Shown here one piece after another: positions 46,191-54,082 of a stretch of 64,000 nt of DNA; the first letter of the stretch is position 1, and every line of letters begins with the position of its first letter. The stretch is from Clostridium sp. JN-9 (GTDB lineage: Bacteria; Bacillota; Clostridia; Clostridiales; Clostridiaceae). Location of the stretch: NCBI RefSeq assembly GCF_004103695.1, contig NZ_CP035280.1, positions 1,488,001-1,552,000 of the forward strand. The letters run 5' to 3'. A model generated the notes under the pieces. It was not told the DNA's origin. It made no database searches and saw only the letters and a program-made list of their open reading frames with translations. The translations under genes and the position numbers were made by a program.

Positions 46191-47357
46191 ATGTCAAGAT
46201 TTACATTACCAAGAGATATTTATTTTGGAGAAAATAGCTTGGAACATTTAAAAGAACTTAAGGGAAAGAAAGCTGTTGTTGTAGTAGGCGGCGGTTCAAT
46301 GAGAAGATTTGGATTTTTGGATAAAGTTGAAAAATACCTTAAGGAAGCTGGATTAGAAGTAAAATTAATTGAAGGAGTAGAACCTGATCCTTCTGTTGAA
46401 ACTGTTATGAATGGTGCAAAAGTAATGAGAGAATTTGGACCTGACTGGATTGTATCAATAGGTGGAGGATCTCCAATAGATGCTGCAAAAGCTATGTGGA
46501 TATTCTATGAATACCCAGACTTTACATTTGAAAAAGCTGTTATTCCATTTGGAATTCCAGAATTAAGAAAAAAGGCCAGATTTGTAGCAATTCCATCAAC
46601 AAGCGGAACAGCTACAGAAGTAACTTCCTTCTCAGTAATTACAGATTATAAAGCAAAAATAAAATATCCTTTAGCTGATTTTAATTTAACTCCTGATATA
46701 GCAATAATTGATCCTGCATTGGCTCAGACAATGCCTGCAAAATTAACTGCATATACAGGTATGGATGCTCTTACACATGCTATTGAAGCATATGTAGCCG
46801 GATTAAGGTCAGACTTCAGTGATCCTCTTGCAATGCATGCAATTGAAATGATTAAAGAAGAATTAATTAAATCATATGAAGGGGATAAGGAAGCAAGAAG
46901 CAAAATGCATATTGCTCAGTGTCTGGCTGGAATGGCATTTTCAAATGCTTTACTTGGTATAACACACAGTATGGCACATAAGACTGGTGCTGTATTCCAT
47001 ATTCCTCATGGCTGTGCTAATGCTATCTATCTACCATATGTAATTGACTTTAACAAAAAAGCATGCGGTGAAAGATATGCTGAAATAGCTAGAAGATTAG
47101 GATTAAGCGGAAATACTACAGATGAACTGGTTGATTCATTAACTTCAATGATTAAGGAAATGAATAAAAATATGAATATCCCAAGTACTCTTAAAGAGTA
47201 TGGAATATCAGAAGAAGATTTCAAAGCAAATCTTGATTTTATTTCTAAGCATGCTTTAGAAGATGCTTGTACTGGAGCAAATCCAAGAAAAATAAATTTC
47301 GAAGAAATGAAAAAGTTATTTACAGCAATATATTATGGACAAAAAGTTAACTTTTAG
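46191..47357 (+). CDS. adh: Iron-containing alcohol dehydrogenase
   Basis: The 388-residue group III alcohol dehydrogenase resembles clostridial NADPH-dependent butanol/ethanol dehydrogenases of the same length. A GGGSM nucleotide loop (about 34-38) and a GGGSPIDAAKAMW segment are present. Metal-ligand regions contain DALTHAIEAY and SMAHKTGAVFHIPHG. A strong AAGGAGG site precedes the ATG. The sigma-54 promoter and activator sites upstream indicate induction by the adjacent enhancer-binding protein, now broken by an IS. Cofactor preference and natural substrate are inferred. Confidence 0.9.
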   Translation: MSRFTLPRDIYFGENSLEHLKELKGKKAVVVVGGGSMRRFGFLDKVEKYLKEAGLEVKLIEGVEPDPSVETVMNGAKVMREFGPDWIVSIGGGSPIDAAKAMWIFYEYPDFTFEKAVIPFGIPELRKKARFVAIPSTSGTATEVTSFSVITDYKAKIKYPLADFNLTPDIAIIDPALAQTMPAKLTAYTGMDALTHAIEAYVAGLRSDFSDPLAMHAIEMIKEELIKSYEGDKEARSKMHIAQCLAGMAFSNALLGITHSMAHKTGAVFHIPHGCANAIYLPYVIDFNKKACGERYAEIARRLGLSGNTTDELVDSLTSMIKEMNKNMNIPSTLKEYGISEEDFKANLDFISKHALEDACTGANPRKINFEEMKKLFTAIYYGQKVNF

Positions 47358-47374
47358 TAAAACTATATAACAAG

Positions 47375-47405
47375 GAAAACTCTCTTAAAGTGTAAGAGAG
47401 TTTTC
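47375..47405 (+). terminator. Terminator after adh
   Basis: A perfect 13-bp stem pairs 47375-47387 with 47393-47405; the 3' arm contains a short TTTT. Confidence 0.8.
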
Positions 47406-47537
47406 TGCTATATTATGAAGTAATTGGAATATATTATATAGTGATTTTAATTTTTCAATATAATATTATTGTTGTATAATTAATATAAATGTGCTAGATT
47501 AAATTTAGGTAAATATATATTTTGGGGAGGTCAGCAA

Positions 47538-48431
47538 ATGTATAAAATTTTAAAAAAGGAAATTGTAGCACCAAACATTTTTCTTATGGATATAGAGGCA
47601 CCAAGAGTAGCAAAAAGTGCAAAGCCTGGTCAGTTTATAATTTTAAGAATTGATGAAAAAGGTGAAAGAATACCTTTAACAATTTGTGATTTTGATGAAA
47701 AGAAGGGTTCTGTTACAATCGTTGTACAGGCAGTTGGAAATTCCACAACAGAAATGCTTAACTTAAATCAGGGTGACTCTTTAGCAGATTTTGTTGGACC
47801 TTTAGGAACACCTTCAGAGTTTGTTCATGAAGATTTAGAAACTCTGAAAGCTAAAAAAATAATGTTTGTTGCTGGTGGAGTTGGAGCAGCACCAGTGTAT
47901 CCTCAGGTTAGATGGCTTAGACAAAGAGGAGTAAACGTAGAAGTTATTATTGGCGGAAAAAGTAAAGATTATTTACTGCTGGTAGATGAAATGAAAGCTC
48001 TTGGAGCAGTAGTACATATTGCCACTGATGACGGTTCAGCTGGATATAAAGGACTTGTTACAGGCCTTTTAAAAGAACTTATAGATGCTGGCAATAACTA
48101 TAGTGAGGTAATAGCTATAGGCCCAATGATAATGATGAAATTTGTAGCTAAGCTTACAAAAGAATATAATATTAAAACAATAGTAAGTTTAAATACATTG
48201 ATGGTTGATGGTACTGGTATGTGTGGAGCATGCAGAGTAACAGTAGGCGGAAAAACCAAGTTTACATGTGTTGATGGCCCAGAGTTTGATGCACATCTTG
48301 TAGACTTTGATGAGGCTATGAGAAGAGCAGCTTTATATAAGAGCGAAGAGGGAAGAGCACTCCATAAAGCTGAAGAGAAAAAAGAAGATTATGTATGCAA
48401 ATGCAAAACTGAAACAGGAAGTGATAAATAA
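47538..48431 (+). CDS. nfnA: NfnA, NADH-dependent ferredoxin:NADP oxidoreductase subunit A
   Basis: NfnA is the small subunit of the NfnAB complex, which couples NADH- and ferredoxin-dependent NADP reduction by electron bifurcation. The 297-residue protein has an FAD-binding barrel with RIPLTICDFD and an NAD-binding part. A [2Fe-2S] site with MCGACRVTVGG and CVDGPEF lies near the C-terminus. A GGGGAGG site precedes the ATG. Its stop overlaps the nfnB start (TAATG). It supplies NADPH for biosynthesis in butyrate/ethanol-type clostridia. Confidence 0.92.
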   Translation: MYKILKKEIVAPNIFLMDIEAPRVAKSAKPGQFIILRIDEKGERIPLTICDFDEKKGSVTIVVQAVGNSTTEMLNLNQGDSLADFVGPLGTPSEFVHEDLETLKAKKIMFVAGGVGAAPVYPQVRWLRQRGVNVEVIIGGKSKDYLLLVDEMKALGAVVHIATDDGSAGYKGLVTGLLKELIDAGNNYSEVIAIGPMIMMKFVAKLTKEYNIKTIVSLNTLMVDGTGMCGACRVTVGGKTKFTCVDGPEFDAHLVDFDEAMRRAALYKSEEGRALHKAEEKKEDYVCKCKTETGSDK

Positions 48432-49816
48432 TGGATAGAATGAAAAGAACACCAATAAGTGAACAGGATCCAAAGGTTAGAGCTAAAAATTTTGATGAGG
48501 TATGTCTTGGATATACAGAAGATGAAGCAGTACAGGAAGCTTCCAGATGCTTAAACTGTAAGAAGCCTATGTGTGTAACACAGTGCCCTGTAACTATTCA
48601 TATTCCAGAATTTATCCAGCACGTAAAAAATAGAGAATTTGAAGAAGCAGCTAGAGTTATAGCACAATCATCATCACTTCCTGCAGTTTGCGGCAGAGTC
48701 TGCCCTCAGGAAAGTCAATGTGAGGAAAAATGTGTTCTTGGCATTAAAGGAGAAGCAGTAGCAATAGGTAAACTGGAAAGATTTGTGGCAGACTGGTCAA
48801 GAGAAAACAATATAGATTTAAGTGAAAAGCTGCCAGCTAATAATAAAAAGGTTGCAGTAATTGGTTCAGGTCCAGCAGGGCTTACCTGTGCCGGTGATTT
48901 AGCTAAACTTGGCTATGATGTAACAATATTTGAAGCACTTCATAAGGCAGGCGGAGTTTTAGTATATGGTATACCTGAATTCAGACTTCCTAAGGATACA
49001 GTAGTTGCACATGAAATAGAAAATGTTAAAAAACTTGGAGTTAAGATTGAAACAAATGTAGTAATTGGAAGAACAGTAACAATTGATGAATTAGTTGAGC
49101 AGGAAAAATTTGATGCTGTATTTATAGGGTCGGGTGCAGGACTGCCAAAGTTCATGGGTATACCTGGGGAAAACTTAAATGGAGTATTTTCTGCCAATGA
49201 GTTTTTAACAAGAAATAACCTAATGAAGGCTTTTAAGGATGATTATGATACACCAATAAAAGTTGGAGCAAAGGTTGCTGTTGTAGGTGGTGGAAACGTG
49301 GCCATGGATTCTGCAAGAACTGCACTTAGACTTGGAGCAGAGGTCCATATTGTATATAGAAGAAGTGAGGCTGAGTTACCTGCCAGAGCTGAAGAAGTAC
49401 ATCATGCAAAGGAAGAGGGCATAATTTTTGATCTTTTAGTTAACCCTGTTGAAATTCTTGGAAATGAGAAGGGCTGGGTTAATGGAATGAAATGTGTGAG
49501 AATGGAACTTGGAGAGCCTGATGCTTCAGGAAGAAGAAAACCAATTGAAATTCCAGGATCTGAATTTGTAATTGATGTTGATACAGTAATAATGTCTCTT
49601 GGAACATCACCAAACCCATTAATTGCAAAAACTACAAAGGGTCTTGAGATGAATAAACGCAAATGTCTTGTTGCTGAAGAAGAAACCGGCGCAACCACTA
49701 GAACAGGAATATATGCTGGCGGAGATGCTGTTACCGGCGCTGCAACAGTTATACTTGCAATGGGAGCAGGCAAAAAAGCTGCAAAGGCTATTGATGAATA
49801 TTTAAATAATAAATAA
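48431..49816 (+). CDS. nfnB: NfnB, glutamate synthase small-subunit-like
   Basis: NfnB resembles the NADPH-dependent glutamate synthase small subunit. It carries two [4Fe-4S] clusters (CLNCKKPMCVTQCPV and VCGRVCPQESQCEEKC), an FAD fold VIGSGPAGLTCAGDLAK, and a NADP fold VVGGGNVAMDSARTA. The 461-residue length fits the family. No gltB lies nearby, and pairing with nfnA points to the bifurcating complex, not to glutamate synthase. It starts within the stop codon of nfnA, so translation is coupled. Confidence 0.92.
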   Translation: MDRMKRTPISEQDPKVRAKNFDEVCLGYTEDEAVQEASRCLNCKKPMCVTQCPVTIHIPEFIQHVKNREFEEAARVIAQSSSLPAVCGRVCPQESQCEEKCVLGIKGEAVAIGKLERFVADWSRENNIDLSEKLPANNKKVAVIGSGPAGLTCAGDLAKLGYDVTIFEALHKAGGVLVYGIPEFRLPKDTVVAHEIENVKKLGVKIETNVVIGRTVTIDELVEQEKFDAVFIGSGAGLPKFMGIPGENLNGVFSANEFLTRNNLMKAFKDDYDTPIKVGAKVAVVGGGNVAMDSARTALRLGAEVHIVYRRSEAELPARAEEVHHAKEEGIIFDLLVNPVEILGNEKGWVNGMKCVRMELGEPDASGRRKPIEIPGSEFVIDVDTVIMSLGTSPNPLIAKTTKGLEMNKRKCLVAEEETGATTRTGIYAGGDAVTGAATVILAMGAGKKAAKAIDEYLNNK

Positions 49817-49823
49817 AAAAGTA

Positions 49824-49857
49824 ATGAGCCTGCTGATTATATGGCAGGCTCATTTTT
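49824..49857 (+). terminator. Terminator after nfnB
   Basis: ATGAGCCTGC at 49824-49833 pairs with GCAGGCTCAT at 49844-49853. A T-tract follows. Confidence 0.9.
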
Positions 49858-49908
49858 ATCCCAATTATATGTACAGTAAATTATTATTTATAATTTACAT
49901 ATTAATTG

Positions 49909-49957
49909 TTGACAATTTTACTCTCCTTTGTTATTATTAATCTGAAATCAGAGTAAA
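49909..49957 (+). promoter_or_regulatory. iscR promoter with palindromic operator
   Basis: TTGACA at 49909-49914 and TATTAT at 49932-49937 are 17 bp apart. A perfect palindrome TCTGA-AA-TCAGA at 49941-49952 covers the start site. TTTACTCT at 49917-49924 is repeated inverted as AGAGTAAA at 49950-49957. These are candidate Rrf2-type sites for autoregulation. Confidence 0.65.
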
Positions 49958-50000
49958 TCACTCAACAATGTCTGAATTATTTTTATGAGGAAGTGATAAA

Positions 50001-50435
50001 ATGAAGTTATCTACTAAAGGAAGATATGGAGTAAAAGCCATGGTAGAATTGGCTATTCATTATGGAGAACAACCACTTTCTATAAAAAGTATATCAGAAA
50101 AGCAAAAAATTTCTGAGTATTATCTTGAACAGCTGTTTTCACCTTTGAGAAAGGCAAAATTAATTAAAAGTATCAGGGGAGCTCAGGGTGGATATTATTT
50201 AAGCAGACCTCCTGAAGAAATAACAGTGGCACAAATTATGAATGTGCTTGAAGGACCTATAGAAATTTCTGAGTGCCTTGAAGATAAGAGCTGCTCAAAT
50301 ATAGGATCCTGTGCCACCAGATTATTATGGGCAAGGCTTAAGGACAGCATGGATAAAGTAATGGAATCAACTACTCTTCACGATATGGTTGAAGACTATA
50401 AAAATATGAATTCTGATAAAATTAAAGGAGTGTAG
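50001..50435 (+). CDS. iscR: Rrf2-family regulator IscR-like
   Basis: The 144-residue Rrf2 protein begins MKLSTKGRYGVKAMVELA. The winged helix contains ISEYYLEQLFSPLRKAKLI (recognition region), and GAQGGYYL follows. Three Cys in the pattern C-x5-C-x5-C (ECLEDKSCSNIGSC) match [2Fe-2S] ligand spacing in IscR. It precedes nifS and iscU and likely senses cluster status and represses the operon through the palindrome upstream. A GAGGAAGTG site lies before the ATG. Confidence 0.92.
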   Translation: MKLSTKGRYGVKAMVELAIHYGEQPLSIKSISEKQKISEYYLEQLFSPLRKAKLIKSIRGAQGGYYLSRPPEEITVAQIMNVLEGPIEISECLEDKSCSNIGSCATRLLWARLKDSMDKVMESTTLHDMVEDYKNMNSDKIKGV

Positions 50436-50438
50436 ATT

Positions 50439-51647
50439 ATGGATAGAAAAGTATATATGGACTATGCAGCCACAACATTTACAAGGCCAGAAGTATTAAA
50501 GGAGATGATGCCTTATTTTACTGAAGAATTTGGTAACCCATCTTCATTATATTCATTTTCAGATAACACTAAAAAGGCAGTAAATTTGAGCAGAGAAAGA
50601 GTTGCAAAAGCAATTAATGCAGAAAAAAATGAGATATTTTTTACTGCAGGTGGTTCAGAATCAGATAACTGGGCACTTAAAGGTATAGCTTATGCACATA
50701 TGAATAAAGGGAAGCATATAATTACTACTTCAATTGAACACCATGCTATAATCAATACATCAAAATTTTTGGAAAGACAGGGATTTCAGGTTACATATCT
50801 GCCAGTGGACAAATATGGTATGGTAAGTGTAGAAGATGTAGAAAAAGCAATAAGACCTGATACAATTTTAGTTTCTATTATGTTTGCAAATAATGAAGTG
50901 GGCACTATACAGCCAATTAAGGAAATTGGAAAGCTATGCAGGGAACATAAGATTTTATTTCATACAGATGCAGTTCAAGCAGTTGCTCATGTTCCAATAG
51001 ATGTTAAAGATATGAATATTGATCTTCTTTCTATGTCAGGTCATAAGTTTTATGGGCCAAAAGGAATTGGAGCACTTTACATAAGAAAAGGAATTAAAAT
51101 TGAAAGTCTCATTCATGGAGGCGGCCAGGAGAGAGGCAAAAGAGCCAGTACTGAAAATATACCAGGAATAGTAGGCATTGGAAAAGCTATTGAACTGGCT
51201 ACAAATGAAATGAAAAGTGAGAGTAAAAGATTAACTGCCTTGAGAGATAAATTAGTAAGTGGAATAATAGAGAGAATTCCATATACAAAAATAAATGGAA
51301 CCAGGGACCAAAGCAAAAGATTACCTGGAAATGCTAACTTCAGCTTTATTGGCATAGAAGGTGAAACATTATTACTTGATTTGGATTTTGCTGGAATATA
51401 TGCATCTACTGGAAGTGCATGCGCATCAGCATCTTTGGACCCTTCCCATGTACTTTTAGCTATGGGATTAAAACATGAGGTAGCTCATGGATCTTTAAGG
51501 CTTACTTTGGGGGCAAAGAGTACTGAAGAAGATGTGGATTATATTTTAGAAGTACTGCCGGGTTTAGTTAAGAGAAGAAGAGAAATGTCTCCACTTTGGG
51601 AAGACTTTTTAAAGCTTTCTGATAAAGATAAATCATTTGCAGAATAA
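50439..51647 (+). CDS. nifS: Cysteine desulfurase NifS/IscS type
   Basis: This PLP enzyme takes sulfur from cysteine for Fe-S cluster assembly. The 402-residue protein has ETIRHVSEHH-type residues replaced by the clostridial TSIEHHAIINT, the PLP lysine in SGHKFYGPKGIGAL, and the active Cys in GSACASASLDPSHV. It starts 4 bp after iscR with AAAGGAGTG. iscU follows 41 bp downstream, so the three form a minimal Isc operon without hscAB or fdx, normal for clostridia. Confidence 0.94.
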   Translation: MDRKVYMDYAATTFTRPEVLKEMMPYFTEEFGNPSSLYSFSDNTKKAVNLSRERVAKAINAEKNEIFFTAGGSESDNWALKGIAYAHMNKGKHIITTSIEHHAIINTSKFLERQGFQVTYLPVDKYGMVSVEDVEKAIRPDTILVSIMFANNEVGTIQPIKEIGKLCREHKILFHTDAVQAVAHVPIDVKDMNIDLLSMSGHKFYGPKGIGALYIRKGIKIESLIHGGGQERGKRASTENIPGIVGIGKAIELATNEMKSESKRLTALRDKLVSGIIERIPYTKINGTRDQSKRLPGNANFSFIGIEGETLLLDLDFAGIYASTGSACASASLDPSHVLLAMGLKHEVAHGSLRLTLGAKSTEEDVDYILEVLPGLVKRRREMSPLWEDFLKLSDKDKSFAE

Positions 51648-51688
51648 AACTTTTATTTTAATATGTTTTATAGGAGGTTGATTGTATT

Positions 51689-52123
51689 ATGATGTATAGT
51701 GAAAAAGTTATGGATCACTTTAGAAATCCAAGAAATGTAGGTGAAATTCCTGATGCTAACGGCATAGGTGAAGTTGGAAACCCTAAGTGCGGGGATATTA
51801 TGAAAATATACATTAAAGTTGAAGATAATATAATTAAAGATGTAAAGTTTAAAACATTTGGATGCGGTTCAGCTATTGCTTCATCAAGTATGGCTACAGA
51901 ATTAATAAAGGGCAAGAATTTAGAAGATGCATGGGAGCTTACAAATAAAGCTGTGGCTGAAGCTCTAGACGGACTTCCTCCAGTAAAAATGCACTGTTCA
52001 GTATTAGCTGAAGAAGCAATTCATAAGGCTATAAATGATTATAGAAAATCTGTAGGATTAGAAGAATGGGCTGTTAAGAATCATTCAGAAACTATTCATG
52101 AACATGTTCATGGAGAAAACTAA
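51689..52123 (+). CDS. iscU: Fe-S cluster scaffold IscU/NifU N-terminal type
   Basis: The 144-residue scaffold has the three cluster Cys in NPKCGDIM, TFGCGSAIASS and MHCSVLAEEAI. HFRNPRNVGEIPDANG is the family opening. A TAGGAGG site precedes tandem ATGs at 51689 and 51692. The tail is His-rich (ETIHEHVHGEN). It receives sulfur from the adjacent NifS. Confidence 0.94.
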   Translation: MMYSEKVMDHFRNPRNVGEIPDANGIGEVGNPKCGDIMKIYIKVEDNIIKDVKFKTFGCGSAIASSSMATELIKGKNLEDAWELTNKAVAEALDGLPPVKMHCSVLAEEAIHKAINDYRKSVGLEEWAVKNHSETIHEHVHGEN

Positions 52124-52149
52124 ATATATTTGAATTTATAAATAAAAGA

Positions 52150-52177
52150 AAACTCATGTTTAAGCATGGGTTTTTTT
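52150..52177 (+). terminator. Terminator after iscU
   Basis: AAACTCATG at 52150-52158 pairs with CATGGGTTT at 52165-52173, with one G-U. A T-tract follows. Confidence 0.85.
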
Positions 52178-52270
52178 ATTTTTTGAAATTTTTATTTATA
52201 ATTTAGAAACTGGTTATATTTTATCACAAAACTGGAAAACTATATAAAAAGCAATAGATGGTGATTAATA

Positions 52271-52795
52271 ATGTATAGAGTAAAAGATTTTATTTTAATG
52301 GAAGTTTTTAATGTTAATGGTAAAAAAATAGGCTATATTAATGATATCTTAATAGATTTTGATAAGAAAAGGGTTATTGGTTTTAAAGTTTCCTCCAGTG
52401 GAATTTTTAGTAATAGTATAAATGTTTTAAATGAGGATATTATCTCATTTAATAATGTGATGATTGTAGATAAATTTAATAAAAACAGATATTTCAGCTT
52501 CAGCGAAATAAAAGGATTGGATACTGTTGATAACTGCGGAAATATAATTGGTGTAATTGAAGAGTGTATTTTTAGAAAAAATGATTTTTATATTACTGGA
52601 CTATTAATTTCCACTGGTTTTTTTAATAATTTTATTAATGGAAAGCTTGCTATTCCTGTTTGTAATACCATACTTGGGGAGGATAATTTACTTAATTACA
52701 AACAGTGTGACAAGTTTAATTTAAGGAGCATGCCGCATAAATTGTTCAAAAAAGATGGTGAAATAAAAATTGTTGAAGAACAAGAAACAAATTAA
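52271..52795 (+). CDS. PRC-barrel domain protein
   Basis: The 174-residue protein has two PRC-barrel-like halves. The first (about 1-75) contains MEVFNVNGKKIGYINDILID. The second starts around residue 80 with LDTVDNCGNIIGVIEECIF. PRC-barrel proteins bind RNA or other proteins in varied roles. GGTGATTAAT precedes the ATG. It overlaps the next gene by 26 bp, so the two are translationally linked. Its role is unknown. Confidence 0.75.
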   Translation: MYRVKDFILMEVFNVNGKKIGYINDILIDFDKKRVIGFKVSSSGIFSNSINVLNEDIISFNNVMIVDKFNKNRYFSFSEIKGLDTVDNCGNIIGVIEECIFRKNDFYITGLLISTGFFNNFINGKLAIPVCNTILGEDNLLNYKQCDKFNLRSMPHKLFKKDGEIKIVEEQETN

Positions 52796-53792
52796 ATTAA
52801 TTTTAATATTTGTATTTTTTATAGCAGTAATATGGATTATATATAAAAGCTTTGTTTTAAAAGAAATAGTGTATTTAATTTTTATATCATTAATTATTGC
52901 ATATACACTTATGCCCCTTCAAAATAAAATTGTAGAAAAAGGCTTAAATAAGAGGCTTTCAGCACTGATGATTATTGTATTTTTAATATTTCTTTGTGCT
53001 GCATTTATTTATATTATTGTTCCTTCAATTTTAAAAGAGGGATTAAATGTAGACAGCGGCATTATAAAAATACAGAAAAATATAGAAATTATTTATGAAA
53101 AATTTAAGCCATTAAATAATAATAAAACTATTTACGTTATAATGGATAAAATATATGATAAAATAGATAATTTAATGGCAGAAATCCTAAATAAATTATT
53201 TGATGGAGCATTAAATATAGGTCAGGATTTACTCTCAGCAGCTGTTATACCCATAATATCCTATTATTTTATGGCAGACAGTGATATTATTTTTAATAAA
53301 GCACTAATAATGTTTCCAATTAAATCAAGAAGAATAATAAAAAATATTTTACAGGATATTGATAAGGTCTTAGGTAAATACATAGTTGGGCAGTTATTAT
53401 TAAGTGTTATTATTGGAGTTTTTACATTTATTATTTTATTTACATTAAAAGTTGATTTTCCAGTGTTATTATCGATTTTAAATGCTTTCTTTAATATAAT
53501 TCCATACTTTGGACCAATATTTGGAGCCGTCCCAGCTGTTATAATGGGTTTTATAAAGTCCACAAAAGCAGGAATATATACAATAATTTTTTTGTATCTG
53601 CTTCAATTAATAGAAGGAAATATTATATCCCCAAAAGTTACTGGCAACAGCGTAAGCATGCATCCTCTTCTGGTAATTATATTGCTGCTTCTGGGTGGGC
53701 AAATTGGAGGATTTATAGGCATGATAATAGCTGTACCTGTAGGAGTGATAGTAAAAATTATATATGAAGATATTAATTATTACTTTTTTTAA
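52770..53792 (+). CDS. AI-2E family transporter
   Basis: The 340-residue membrane protein belongs to the AI-2E (PerM) family. About eight hydrophobic segments are visible, including IPYFGPIFGAVPAVIMGF and the C-terminal GGFIGMIIAVPVGVIVKII. The family exports or exchanges diverse small molecules, and quorum-signal transport should not be assumed. The start is TTG at 52770 (or the TTG at 52773), inside the end of the PRC-barrel gene. The GGTG upstream is a modest site, and no ATG is available nearby. Confidence 0.82.
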   Translation: MLKNKKQIKLILIFVFFIAVIWIIYKSFVLKEIVYLIFISLIIAYTLMPLQNKIVEKGLNKRLSALMIIVFLIFLCAAFIYIIVPSILKEGLNVDSGIIKIQKNIEIIYEKFKPLNNNKTIYVIMDKIYDKIDNLMAEILNKLFDGALNIGQDLLSAAVIPIISYYFMADSDIIFNKALIMFPIKSRRIIKNILQDIDKVLGKYIVGQLLLSVIIGVFTFIILFTLKVDFPVLLSILNAFFNIIPYFGPIFGAVPAVIMGFIKSTKAGIYTIIFLYLLQLIEGNIISPKVTGNSVSMHPLLVIILLLLGGQIGGFIGMIIAVPVGVIVKIIYEDINYYFF

Positions 53793-53817
53793 ATTTACTA
53801 AGGAAATAAATATCATA

Positions 53818-53846
53818 TTGACATCATCATAAATATTATCTATAAT
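53818..53846 (+). promoter_or_regulatory. Sigma-A promoter of the alaS leader
   Basis: A perfect TTGACA at 53818-53823 and a perfect TATAAT at 53841-53846 are separated by 17 bp. Initiation is expected near 53853. Confidence 0.85.
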
Positions 53847-53852
53847 CTTAGT

Positions 53853-54055
53853 CATAAATGAATATGCAGGCTATGATTGGAAAAAGTAAATATTTTATTG
53901 CAATTCAGAGAAAAAGTGGCTGGTGTAAACTTTTTGAATAAAATATTGAAGCAGGCCATGAGCTTTATTATTAATGAGAGTAAAAACTTTGTTTTTTATA
54001 ATTAGGGTGGTACCACGGAATAGCTTTCGTCCCTTTGGGATTGATGGCTTTTTTT
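53853..54055 (+). promoter_or_regulatory. Alanine T-box riboswitch
   Basis: The leader shows a T-box sequence AGGGTGGTACCACGG at 54004-54018, whose TGGT would pair with the ACCA end of uncharged tRNA. A terminator hairpin follows (54022-54033 with 54037-54049) and a T-run. Stem I pairs AAATATTTTATT after AGTA (about 53886-53899) with GAATAAAATATT at about 53936-53947. The following GAA is succeeded by GCA at 53951-53953, an Ala codon in the specifier position. It reads uncharged tRNA-Ala to allow alaS transcription. Confidence 0.9.
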
Positions 54056-54082
54056 ATTATTAACTGGAAAAGGAGAAATAAA

